A stretch of 57,308 nucleotides of DNA, from the NCBI GenBank assembly GCA_016721905.1, contig JADKHH010000017.1, positions 1 to 57,308 of the forward strand, written 5' to 3'. Shown here in pieces: positions 26,612 to 34,950 of the stretch. The translations under genes were made by a program, and so were the position numbers. The DNA comes from Candidatus Opimibacter skivensis. Its GTDB lineage: Bacteria > Bacteroidota > Bacteroidia > Chitinophagales > Saprospiraceae. Below the pieces are notes generated by a model that saw only the letters and a program-made list of their open reading frames with translations, did no database searches and was not told the origin of the DNA. The number at the start of each line of letters is the position of its first letter. Within the stretch, counting starts at the first letter, position 1.

Positions 26612-29470
26612 TCATAAGATGTCAAACGCCTGGGCGATATGAATTGCTTCCCGACCGGAAAAGTCTGCAATCTGATGCCGGCAACTAAATCCATTGGCTA
26701 CTACCATCGCATCCGGATGGTCTTCAATCGCAGGGACAAGTACACGCTCCGCCATTTTCTTAGAAACCTCGTAATGCCTGGCCTCATATCCAAATGAACC
26801 CGCCATACCGCAACAACCACTATCGATCTCTGTATACCTTACGTCCGGCCACATGGCAAAGATGGATTTGACCGTATCCATCCCATAGATGGATTTTTGA
26901 TGGCAATGACCATGTACCATGATCTCACTTGATTTAGGACGAATCTGCTGAGCAGATGTTTCACTTTGCGACAATACCTGGAGAAGTATTTTTTCAAACG
27001 GTACAATTTGTTTCAACAACCGGGCCGCATGATCATCCTCAATGAGATCAGGTATGTCGTCTGTCCAGGCAGATGCACACCCTGGCTCCAACACACCCAT
27101 TGGTATGTTCTTTTCAAGCCATGGTAGTATTTTCTGTATTCCGGGTTTCACTTTGTGCGCAGCATCCTTCAGAAAGCCATGTGATATCCTCGGCCGCTGA
27201 CAACATCCTGCATCGAGCAGCATCACCTTCTGTCCCAACCTTTCCAAAACTTTTACTGCCGCAATTCCCGACTGCGGATGATGGCACTGTGTGTATGTAT
27301 CGACTAACAGGATGATATCCGGATTCGTCGTCCTGGTGTTTAACTTCTTGATAGATTTAGTCCATGTCTTTGTGGCGTACGAAGGCAGATCTCTTCGAAG
27401 ATCCATGCCCATCATTTTCATCATCACCTGCTTGACAATCGGAAAGGACTGTACTGTATTCACCAGCGCTGCTTTTCTTCCAGCAATACGTCTGGCAATG
27501 TCCGGACTGCGGCCGATCATCTGATCCTGCCATGATGCACCATAACGATCATATTGATGTTGCATGACCTCTCCCTTCAATCGGGCCATGTCCACACTGC
27601 TGGGGCATTCAGCTTTACAGGCCTTGCAGGAAACACATAGATCCATTACCTCAGGCAACTGCTTGTTAGCTAGTCCATCTTCCAACTGTCCCGACATAGC
27701 CAGTCGAAGTGCATTGGCACGCCCACGTGTTGAATCAATTTCATCACGCGTAACCATAAAGCTGGGACACATCGTACCACCTGCAATTTTTCTACAGGCT
27801 CCTAAGCCAGAGCACTGATGAATCGCTGTATAGAAATCTCTTTGTTCCCTGTAGTGATAAACAGGTGTAAATGGCAGATCCTGGTAATCAGGTCCATACC
27901 GAAGATGACTATCGATGGCAGGAGGATCCACAATCTTTCCCGGATTGAGCAGGAAGCTCGGGTCAAAGAGTTCTTTTGTTTTTACAAAGCCTTCATAGAT
28001 CTTCTCTCCATAAAAGGCACTGAGATATCCACTGCGCACGATACCATCGCCATGCTCACTGCTCCATGATCCCCCATAATATTTTACTCGTTGAAATACT
28101 TCATCCGCAATGATTTTAAAATGATCGATATCTCCTTGCAATCGGAGATCAAGGATCGGCTTGATATGAATCACGCCCACACTGGCATGTGCATAATAAT
28201 CAACACCTACTCCCCGTCGTTCACAGATTTGAACCACGTCGGCAATAAAAGCATCCAGATGTGGCAAAGGAATCGCTGCATCTTCAATCACCGGTACACC
28301 TTTCTTGTCTGTTGGTTCGCCGAGTAACAATCCTAATCCCCGCTCACGGATGCCCCAGACATCGTGGTATACTTTTCCTTCGGGATAATAGTCATGCGCA
28401 TATCCATACCCCTGCTGTTGCAGGTCGGCATGCATGTCCATAGCACGCTGCTCAATCTCGACAGGATCATTACCATAAAACTCAATGATCTGAATGGAAT
28501 CAGGCTGTCCTTTAAGAAATCCGCACATCGATGCCGTCTCCATATTTTTTCGGCTATAGCCGATGAGCAACCTGCTCAGAATTTCAACTGCAGCCGGATT
28601 GTATTTAACCATGGTGGTGACAGCACGGATCGCATCACGGGCCAGATCAAATTGCACGACACTGACTCCTTTATATTTCGGAAGATCAACAAGTTTAAGG
28701 GTAGCTTCGAGGATGATGCCCAGCGTACCTTCACTTCCGATGATGATCCTGTTGAGATCTCCACATCCGGAAGCAAGAAAGTCATCAAAGGCATAACCTC
28801 CAACGCGTCGCATCGTCTTCGGATAATGCTCTTCTACTTCATCGCGCAGCGGAACAGTGATACCCATCATGCCCGCATACAAATCATGATCCTCGACTGC
28901 ATGATCGAGTTTGTATTGCAATTCTTCTGCTGTCAGTGCCTTGGTGCGAATGATCCTGCCATCCGCTAACAGTACTTTCAATTCAATGACATGATCACTC
29001 GTCTTCCCATAGAGGATACTTTTCGTACCCGACGAATTATTGGCGATCATGCCACCGATTGTAGCCCTGCTACTGGTAGCTGGATCCGGTGCAAACTCAA
29101 GTCCTTTGGATTTGAGAAAATGATTCAGTTGATGCCTGATCACGCCTGGTTGAACCACCACTGTCTTATCATCCAGCAGCAGGATAGAATTCATGTATTT
29201 GGAAAAATCAATCACGATGGCTTTGGCGACAGTCTGGCCGGCAAGACTTGTCCCGCCACCTCTCGCGAGGATGGGCACATCAAATGCGCGTGCGGTTTGC
29301 ATCGCTATCACCACATCCGCTTCATCCCTTGGGCACACCACAGCAACAGGCAAGATCTGGTAGATGCTGGCATCCGTAGCATACATGCCGAGCGCGAGAG
29401 GATCATGATATACATCCCCTTTGATTTCCCTCTTTAATGCCTCAATGTATCCACTATTCCTCTGCGTCAT
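26612..29470 (-). CDS. FAD-linked oxidase fused to a (Fe-S)-binding CCG domain (GlcD/GlcF or D-2-hydroxyacid dehydrogenase type)
   Basis: A 952-residue cytoplasmic protein. The N-terminal part (about residues 1-470) is a PCMH-type FAD domain: VPILARGGGTSLAGQ and SEGTLGIILEATLKL are clear. A ferredoxin-like part follows, with HQCSGLGACRK and CVSCKACKAECP (about 545-640), which would bind two 4Fe-4S clusters. The C-terminal part carries two Cys-Cys-Gly regions (DAGCCQRPR and DSGCCGMAGSFGYE) typical of heterodisulfide-reductase-like and GlcF proteins. Such fused enzymes oxidise D-lactate, glycolate or D-2-hydroxyglutarate and pass electrons to quinone. The exact acid is unknown. It overlaps the serine hydrolase gene by 4 bp. 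Confidence 0.9.
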   Translation of the reverse strand: MTQRNSGYIEALKREIKGDVYHDPLALGMYATDASIYQILPVAVVCPRDEADVVIAMQTARAFDVPILARGGGTSLAGQTVAKAIVIDFSKYMNSILLLDDKTVVVQPGVIRHQLNHFLKSKGLEFAPDPATSSRATIGGMIANNSSGTKSILYGKTSDHVIELKVLLADGRIIRTKALTAEELQYKLDHAVEDHDLYAGMMGITVPLRDEVEEHYPKTMRRVGGYAFDDFLASGCGDLNRIIIGSEGTLGIILEATLKLVDLPKYKGVSVVQFDLARDAIRAVTTMVKYNPAAVEILSRLLIGYSRKNMETASMCGFLKGQPDSIQIIEFYGNDPVEIEQRAMDMHADLQQQGYGYAHDYYPEGKVYHDVWGIRERGLGLLLGEPTDKKGVPVIEDAAIPLPHLDAFIADVVQICERRGVGVDYYAHASVGVIHIKPILDLRLQGDIDHFKIIADEVFQRVKYYGGSWSSEHGDGIVRSGYLSAFYGEKIYEGFVKTKELFDPSFLLNPGKIVDPPAIDSHLRYGPDYQDLPFTPVYHYREQRDFYTAIHQCSGLGACRKIAGGTMCPSFMVTRDEIDSTRGRANALRLAMSGQLEDGLANKQLPEVMDLCVSCKACKAECPSSVDMARLKGEVMQHQYDRYGASWQDQMIGRSPDIARRIAGRKAALVNTVQSFPIVKQVMMKMMGMDLRRDLPSYATKTWTKSIKKLNTRTTNPDIILLVDTYTQCHHPQSGIAAVKVLERLGQKVMLLDAGCCQRPRISHGFLKDAAHKVKPGIQKILPWLEKNIPMGVLEPGCASAWTDDIPDLIEDDHAARLLKQIVPFEKILLQVLSQSETSAQQIRPKSSEIMVHGHCHQKSIYGMDTVKSIFAMWPDVRYTEIDSGCCGMAGSFGYEARHYEVSKKMAERVLVPAIEDHPDAMVVANGFSCRHQIADFSGREAIHIAQAFDIL

Positions 29471-31002
29471 GGTGTCACCCGTACAGCCTTTATCTCTTCA
29501 AAAAATATGTCATCATTGGGTACATCAAATAACAAACCCGATGGTTTTCCACTATTATTCATCTGAATCTGAACGGTACCGAATTCAAACCATGCTTGTT
29601 CCTCTAACCACTCTAACTGATATGTATCATTGTGCCAATGTGAAAGTCTGGCTTTCAATTGAGGTGAATGAACAAAATCAATCGTCAATTTTCCATTTTC
29701 TTCCAGTATACGGATATCTCCGAACAGTGGGCAACGATACAATCCTGAAATGGCAACTACATCCATGGAAGGCTTGGTGCCCATGATTCGTGCATCCGTC
29801 CTTTCCTTGATCCGGGCAGCACGGTCAGCCCAATGCCCTTTGTCCTGATTGATACCTCTGTTTTTCCAGTCCTGTTGGGGAAGACCAAGAAGTCGGTCGA
29901 TAATTTCATAACTCAGCAAGGTTCCGATTCCATCCATCGTGTTCGTAAGGATCACAACACCTATTTTTTCTGTAGGCAACATCGTCACTGCCGAATACAT
30001 ACCATCATATCCTCCGGTATGTGATACCATTTGTTTCCCATGGTATTCTGTTGTGCCCCACCCTAATCCGTAGCCATTGAAGTTTCTTCCACCATAGACT
30101 TCCCTGGCTCTGTCGCTAACCGGGTAATTGACATGCGGAGTCCACATGGTAGTTTGCTCTCTTCTTGTAAACAAAGTGTCATTGCCATTGATGCCATTGT
30201 TGAGTTGAAACTGCATCCATTTGATCATGTCTTCCGCAGAAGAAATGATTCCACCTGCCGCTCCCATATTATCCCAATTGACCCAATCAATGGGGTTACA
30301 CATTTCTCCTTCAGGCTTATGTGGCGTCGCTACATTGGAGGTAGAGGCGATATCGTTTGTTGAAGTGATGGTGCGATCCATGTCCAACGGTGTTAGAAAT
30401 TTTTCCTGCACATACTCGGCCCAGGATTTACCTGTCACAGAACGGATAACTTCACCGGCAGCGAGATACATCACATTACTGTAGCCGAAGCCGTTTCGGA
30501 ATTCAAACTCCTGCGGCAGTTCAGCGACTCTTTTAACTACCTCTTCTGCTGAATAATTACTTCTATACCACACCACATCCCCACTAAACGTACCTAGACC
30601 AGAACGATGACACAACAAATCACGCACCGTCATCATTTCAGAAACACAAGGGTCATAGAGTTGAAAGTAAGGCAGGTATTTTTGTACCCGGTCATCCCAG
30701 TTCATCTTGCCTTCACTCACCAGCGTGGCAATCGAAGCAGAAATAAATGCTTTCGTATTTGACGCAATTGAATAGAGCGTGTTCTTATCGGCCTTCTGTG
30801 CCTTACCTTCCTCAAGCACGCCAAACCCATCAACAAAAACCACTTCTCCATTCCGGATGATACCCACTGACATCCCTGGTGTGTTGTAAGCAACGCGCCA
30901 TGATTCGATCATGGTTTTCCAATCTGCATCCTGCGCATTTACAATACTGAGCTGCGCAAATAACAACAGGAGGCCAAATAGATATTTAAAATTTTTCTTC
31001 AT
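29467..31002 (-). CDS. Secreted serine hydrolase, class C beta-lactamase family, with C-terminal DUF3471-like domain
   Basis: A 511-residue exported hydrolase of the penicillin-binding-protein/AmpC/esterase family. Signal peptide at residues 1-23 (LFGLLLLFAQLSIVNAQ). The catalytic SxxK is SNTK (81-84), the YxN motif is YSN (174-176), and the third motif HTG is at 328-330. After about residue 410 a separate beta-rich domain is present, as in proteins that carry DUF3471. The family includes D-aminopeptidases and esterases, so it need not confer antibiotic resistance. It is the first gene of an operon with the FAD/Fe-S protein (4-bp overlap) and the P450. Confidence 0.85.
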   Translation of the reverse strand: MKKNFKYLFGLLLLFAQLSIVNAQDADWKTMIESWRVAYNTPGMSVGIIRNGEVVFVDGFGVLEEGKAQKADKNTLYSIASNTKAFISASIATLVSEGKMNWDDRVQKYLPYFQLYDPCVSEMMTVRDLLCHRSGLGTFSGDVVWYRSNYSAEEVVKRVAELPQEFEFRNGFGYSNVMYLAAGEVIRSVTGKSWAEYVQEKFLTPLDMDRTITSTNDIASTSNVATPHKPEGEMCNPIDWVNWDNMGAAGGIISSAEDMIKWMQFQLNNGINGNDTLFTRREQTTMWTPHVNYPVSDRAREVYGGRNFNGYGLGWGTTEYHGKQMVSHTGGYDGMYSAVTMLPTEKIGVVILTNTMDGIGTLLSYEIIDRLLGLPQQDWKNRGINQDKGHWADRAARIKERTDARIMGTKPSMDVVAISGLYRCPLFGDIRILEENGKLTIDFVHSPQLKARLSHWHNDTYQLEWLEEQAWFEFGTVQIQMNNSGKPSGLLFDVPNDDIFFEEIKAVRVTP

Positions 31003-31216
31003 TTTTTTTTCATTAAAATCAAATACTCACCATATGGTTGATGAGTTGATGGGTTGATAGGTTTATATCCCTATTTCAAAATCAACTTATCAACTCATAA
31101 ACATATCAAATCATAAACCCACCAACCTAATTAAGCTGGCGGCGAGAAAGTCATCCAGCGGCAATCAACTCATCAACTTATCAACTTATCAACTGACAGC
31201 CCTATGCTCTGCTAAA

Positions 31217-32263
31217 TCACTCAAGACCTAATATCTTCCTATTGGTTTTCAACCCATAGACGCCTCCTGCAAAATCATCAAAAGCGCGTTTCGTCACCTG
31301 GATCATATGACTGCGGATAAAAGGAGCTCCTTCTGCAGCGCCTTGTTCACTGTCCTTGATGCAGCATTCCCACTCAAGTACTGCCCATCCATCAAAGCCA
31401 TATTGTGCAAACTTACTGAAGATGGCATTGAAATCAATCTCTCCATCTCCGGGGCTGCGGAATCTACCGGCACGATCTACCCAATCCTGATACCCACCAT
31501 ACACGCCATTGGTTCCATCCGGATTAAACTCTGCATCCTTGACATGAAACGCCTTGATGCGGTCTTCATACAAATCAATAAACTGCAGGTAATCCATTTG
31601 TTGTAACACAAAATGGCTCGGGTCATAATTGATACAAAGCCTGGGATGCTCATCACACAGATCCAGAAAGCGATCGAAACTTGCGCCATCATGGAGATCT
31701 TCTCCGGGGTGCAGTTCGAAGCAAAGGTCAACGCCTTGTTCATCAAAATAATCCAGGATCGGCATCCACCGTCTCGTGAGCTCAGCAAAGGCCTCTTCGA
31801 TGAGTCCCGGCGGTCTTTGCGGCCATGGATAAACAAAAGGCCATGCGAGTGAACCGGAAAAGGTTACCTGTGCAGGGAGCCCAAGATGATTGCTGGCCTT
31901 TGCGGCCATTTTCATTTGATCTGTTGCCCAGTCGGTTCTTGCTTTCGCATTTCCCCTGACAGATGTCGGGGCAAATAAATCATATACCACATTATACGCG
32001 GGGTGTACTGCAACGAGCTGGCCCTGGATATGTGTTGAAAGCTCAGAAATAACCAGGCCATGCTCCCGTATTTTGCCACTTAATTCATCACAATAGGTTT
32101 TACTTTCAGCCGCCAGGGCTAGATCTATCAGCCTCGGATCGAGCGTGGGGATTTGGATGGCTTCATAGCCATGATTTGCAGCCCACGTACACAACCCATC
32201 CAGGCTATTGTATGGAGCTTCATCTCCTATAAATTGTGCTAAGAAAATGGCCGGGCCTTTCAT
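31217..32263 (-). CDS. Sugar phosphate isomerase/epimerase (xylose-isomerase-like TIM barrel)
   Basis: A 348-residue TIM barrel protein of the AP endonuclease 2/IolE-like family. Metal ligands are recognisable: Glu in CFELHPGED, Asp and His in NYDPSHF, His in AFHVKDAEF, and Glu in VLEWECC. These barrels isomerise or epimerise sugars or inositol derivatives. The frame opens ten codons earlier at ATG 32293, but ATG 32263 begins MKGPAIFLAQF, the normal start for this group. The gene stands alone, with micro-repeats on both sides, and its substrate cannot be inferred. Confidence 0.85.
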   Translation of the reverse strand: MKGPAIFLAQFIGDEAPYNSLDGLCTWAANHGYEAIQIPTLDPRLIDLALAAESKTYCDELSGKIREHGLVISELSTHIQGQLVAVHPAYNVVYDLFAPTSVRGNAKARTDWATDQMKMAAKASNHLGLPAQVTFSGSLAWPFVYPWPQRPPGLIEEAFAELTRRWMPILDYFDEQGVDLCFELHPGEDLHDGASFDRFLDLCDEHPRLCINYDPSHFVLQQMDYLQFIDLYEDRIKAFHVKDAEFNPDGTNGVYGGYQDWVDRAGRFRSPGDGEIDFNAIFSKFAQYGFDGWAVLEWECCIKDSEQGAAEGAPFIRSHMIQVTKRAFDDFAGGVYGLKTNRKILGLE

Positions 32264-32431
32264 GTTGAAATCATTTGATTTTGCGAGGAACAAGATAATC
32301 CATTTATAGGGTTAGGAGGTTAGGAGGTTAGAAGCTTATAGGCTTATGAAAGCTTATAAGCTTATGATAGTTTATTGGTTTATTAGTTGATAGGTTTATT
32401 TTAATGATGTATATTTCGTAATCAACCTATA

Positions 32432-32495
32432 AACTCATCAACTCATCAACTCATCAACTCATCAACTCATCAACTCATCAACTCATCAACTCATC
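32432..32495. repeat. AACTCATC octamer repeat (eight perfect copies)
   Basis: Eight uninterrupted copies of AACTCATC occur between the isomerase and the alkyltransferase-like gene. Around it are TTATAAGC words (32333-32365 and 32497-32535). Similar ATCAACTC and ATCAACC words are found near 31020-31195, 47810-47850, 49220-49310 and 56340-56400. Confidence 0.95.
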
Positions 32496-32547
32496 AAGCT
32501 CATAAGCTTTATAAGCTTTATAAGCTTTATAAGCCTATAAACCCTTC

Positions 32548-32877
32548 ATGTCAAAAACTCACTACATCGAAGACGTCTACGAAGTAGTCCGCTCCATTCC
32601 TAAAGGGCGTGTATCCACCTATGGCGCAATAGCAGATTTCCTGTCGCTGGGTTCGGCCAGAATGGTGGGATGGGCCTTGAGAAATTCAAGTGTAATGGAT
32701 GGACCAATACCTGCACACCGAGTGGTCAACAGGGAAGGTTATCTCAGCGGACGATTACATTTTACGGACCCTAAATATATGCAGCGCGCGCTTGAACGCG
32801 AAGGAGTGAAGGTTAAGGAGGATACGGTCGTCGATTTCAAAAAACTATTCTGGCATCCTGCGGAGAATATGCTTTAA
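32548..32877 (+). CDS. Alkyltransferase-like protein (ATL), MGMT family without catalytic Cys
   Basis: A 109-residue member of the O6-alkylguanine-DNA alkyltransferase family. It keeps the winged-helix DNA-binding part (GRVSTYGAIADFL, SARMVGWALRNS with the arginine finger) and the active-site region, but where true alkyltransferases have PCHRV this protein has PAHRV (about residues 56-60). ATLs bind alkylated guanine, flip it out and hand the damage to nucleotide excision repair. Ala in place of Cys rules out direct repair. Length is normal for ATLs. It is a single gene with its own surroundings of micro-repeats. Confidence 0.9.
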   Translation: MSKTHYIEDVYEVVRSIPKGRVSTYGAIADFLSLGSARMVGWALRNSSVMDGPIPAHRVVNREGYLSGRLHFTDPKYMQRALEREGVKVKEDTVVDFKKLFWHPAENML

Positions 32878-33176
32878 TATTTTTTTTGAACGCATAGTTG
32901 GAACGCAGATGACGCTGATGAATTTTAAAAATGATTAACGCAAATTTGATCGTAACTTGATAAATTTATACAGTTGAACATAGCCCCATCAGGGCAACAT
33001 GTCGGTAACATAAGGCCAAGAAAATCTTCTCCTGCCCGTAGGGCAGAACATCTGTCGGATGTGCTTAATCATAGATTTCTCAGGAAGACATGGACATTGA
33101 GCAAGCTTATAAATTAGCGGGAATTAACGTCGGACCGTCTATCCTTCTAAGCCTCTAACCTCCTAAGCCATGGTTG

Positions 33177-33207
33177 TGTTGCTGGTGGGACACCAGGGCA
33201 ACGGCAT
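33177..33207. repeat. Dispersed hairpin element, copy 2
   Basis: Reverse-complement copy of the element at 8840-8873, with only small differences. It carries TTGCTGGTG, a short loop, and CACCAGGGCAA. A CCTCTAACC-type octamer repeat lies next to it, as with copy 1. Confidence 0.7.
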
Positions 33208-33211
33208 TCTA

Positions 33212-33299
33212 TATTTCTTTCGTCAGGGGCGTATTGCATCCGGCCCTGACGAAAGAAATACCATTGTAGGGGGTGGATGCAATACGCCCCCTACAATGG
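33212..33299. repeat. Two adjacent long hairpins with mutually complementary loops
   Basis: Hairpin 1: 17-bp perfect stem (33212-33228 with 33244-33260; core TTTCGTCAGGG/CCCTGACGAAA). Hairpin 2: 13-bp perfect stem CCATTGTAGGGGG/CCCCCTACAATGG (33261-33273 with 33287-33299). The loop of hairpin 1 contains GCGTATTGCATCC and the loop of hairpin 2 contains GGATGCAATACG, its reverse complement. The pair sits just downstream of a convergent T9SS cargo gene. Other parts of the 32878-33211 gap hold a CATCAGGGCAAC / CCTGCCCGTAGGGCAG stretch and no gene. Confidence 0.9.
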
Positions 33300-33326
33300 C
33301 ATACTGGAGTAATTAAACCTTGAGTT

Positions 33327-34742
33327 TTACTCCACCATTTGTTTGTGGACATACACACTGCCATCGTTGAGGTGTATAGCAACATAGTATATTCCTGGTG
33401 TCCATGATGAGGTCTGAACAGCATTTCTACCAATATTCATTTCACCTCTTGCTATAATTGCACCTGCGCCATTATATACTTTGTAGTTGGCCTTTGTATC
33501 GAGGTCAAGGTCTATGTAAAACTGATCCTGTGCAGGATTTGGAGAAACCATCAGATATTCTGGTAGTACTGAGGTCACTGCAGAGCCTTCAATCAGGGAG
33601 TAATAATATACTTGCCTACTATCAAGTCCCAATTCCTGGGTCAATGAATCTGCTATAAAATAACGGGACTCATCTATGCTTGAACCATCGAAATCAAACA
33701 GGCCAATTCCTGAGGTCTCGCCTCCAAGTAGTGCAAGTGCTGACAATTGAGTTGGTGCTGCTACCTGTGCCCACGGAAGTGAGGGATTCAGAAGGTTGAT
33801 AGTAGAGTCTGAAACAACCCATGTTGATCCGACTGCATCCCATATATATGATGAGAAAGGATACTCATCTGTCACATTCTCAACAGGATAGGTTGTCCAG
33901 GTACTATTCACCCAGGTACCGTTTGAAAATACCTCCTCCACTTCGTTAGAGAGGGTTCCATTGCTGTAGTATTCAAACGTAGTGCGGAAACTTTCTTCCC
34001 AGTTTGGATCCACCCAGGTATAATCTATGACGGTTTCCTGCAAACCCTCTGCATTGTACGCATACGTTGTCCTTGCTGACGGAACGATATCACCGGTTGT
34101 AAAATCTACAGCGGATGTCAACTGGTCGATCAGGAGGTCGTTGTCATCATATTGAAAATCCGTGATAGAAGAAGGGATCCATCCACCGAGGAGAGCTACA
34201 AAAAGCCACTGCCTGGTCTGGACTAGCAGATCTCCGCTATATACGTTCTTGATACCCAGGAATGGGCCGAAACCTCCTCCAAAGAATGGGTCTTCCAGTG
34301 AAATAACTGCACTATCCAGACGATTGGAACCATCGTACTGAAAATCCATTTCCGCAAAAACCACAAACTCCTGTGTCTCGGGGTTAAGTTCCTGGATTGA
34401 AAGATTGGATAAGTTGCCGGCCTGATAGGCAAACGTAGTGATACCATCCAACTGCAGTGAACCTGTGAGGGAGTCAATGAGATATTGTCTCATGATGGTC
34501 GTAAGGCCTTCATCATTGTACTCCATTTCAGCTTTTTCGGTGACAACAGAGGCACCATTCCATGACACGATGCTATCAAGGGAATGAGTGATAGCTCCTC
34601 TGGTAATCAGTTGGTCAACATTTTGTGGATTAGCCCAAAAACGGGCAGCATCATTCACAAATTTCTGTGCTGATTGGTAATTCGCTTGCCCATTGAGTTG
34701 CAAGGCAACAAACAGGGCCAAAAAAGAAAATAGATGTTTCAT
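33327..34742 (-). CDS. Secreted protein with T9SS C-terminal sorting domain
   Basis: A 471-residue exported protein with signal peptide (FSFLALFVALQLNGQA). The central part shows repeated strand pairs with motifs such as YNDEGLTT, FQYDGSNRLD, FQYDDNDLL, AYNAEGLQE and EYYSNGTLSNE at intervals of roughly 35-50 residues, like RHS/YD-type or leucine-poor beta repeats. The last 80 residues form a type A sorting domain: LMVSPNPAQDQFYIDLDLD, YKVYNGAGAIIARGEM, SWTPGIYYVAIHLNDGSVYVHK. This would direct passage through the T9SS and attachment to the cell surface. The function of the repeat part is unknown. Confidence 0.85.
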   Translation of the reverse strand: MKHLFSFLALFVALQLNGQANYQSAQKFVNDAARFWANPQNVDQLITRGAITHSLDSIVSWNGASVVTEKAEMEYNDEGLTTIMRQYLIDSLTGSLQLDGITTFAYQAGNLSNLSIQELNPETQEFVVFAEMDFQYDGSNRLDSAVISLEDPFFGGGFGPFLGIKNVYSGDLLVQTRQWLFVALLGGWIPSSITDFQYDDNDLLIDQLTSAVDFTTGDIVPSARTTYAYNAEGLQETVIDYTWVDPNWEESFRTTFEYYSNGTLSNEVEEVFSNGTWVNSTWTTYPVENVTDEYPFSSYIWDAVGSTWVVSDSTINLLNPSLPWAQVAAPTQLSALALLGGETSGIGLFDFDGSSIDESRYFIADSLTQELGLDSRQVYYYSLIEGSAVTSVLPEYLMVSPNPAQDQFYIDLDLDTKANYKVYNGAGAIIARGEMNIGRNAVQTSSWTPGIYYVAIHLNDGSVYVHKQMVE

Positions 34743-34771
34743 GTCGGTTTGATTTTAAGATTTTAGTGCTG

Positions 34772-34801
34772 CAAAAATATAACTCCCATTCTTTTTTCAA
34801 A
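34772..34801 (-). promoter_or_regulatory. Bacteroidota-type promoter of the T9SS cargo gene
   Basis: On the minus strand, TTTG (34798-34801) and TATTTTTG (34772-34779) are separated by 18 bp. Both match the Bacteroidota -33 and -7 consensus. The start codon lies about 30 bp downstream. Confidence 0.65.
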
Positions 34802-34888
34802 ACCAAATTCTACGAAATCAGGCTGATTTCCGATCGTGATCGTTGTTTAGAATTGGTCAGTTGAATATGAAATTCATAAAAAGAGGCT

Positions 34889-34917
34889 AAAAATTCGTCA
34901 TATTATGACGAATTTTT
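34889..34917. promoter_or_regulatory. 29-bp perfect palindrome, probable operator of the XRE-S24 repressor
   Basis: AAAAATTCGTCAT and ATGACGAATTTTT (34889-34901 and 34905-34917) are perfect inverted arms with a 3-bp centre. It lies just upstream of the -7 element and covers the expected -33 region of the repressor gene, the best place for autorepression. Confidence 0.75.
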
Positions 34918-34918
34918 G

Positions 34919-34926
34919 TACTTTTG
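34919..34926 (+). promoter_or_regulatory. -7 promoter element of the XRE-S24 gene
   Basis: TACTTTTG matches TAnnTTTG. It shows that the frame start at TTG 34924 is not the true start; ATG 34951 lies about 25 bp downstream. Confidence 0.65.
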
Positions 34927-34950
34927 CAGCATATAAAGCCTTTTTGCCAT

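Noticed and set aside
28364..28969. 201-residue open frame opposite the FAD/Fe-S gene
   Set aside because: Lies fully antisense to a well-supported enzyme gene, and its sequence shows no family motif; codon pattern follows the opposite strand.
29467..31002. Antibiotic-resistance beta-lactamase
   Set aside because: The motifs fit the wider serine hydrolase family with an extra C-terminal domain; no reason to assume beta-lactam hydrolysis.
32432..32495. CRISPR or coding repeat in AACTCATC tract
   Set aside because: Uninterrupted octamers without spacers, between genes, and no supported reading frame.
34924..34950. TTG start of the XRE-S24 gene
   Set aside because: The TTG is within the -7 promoter element, so it cannot be translated from that promoter.
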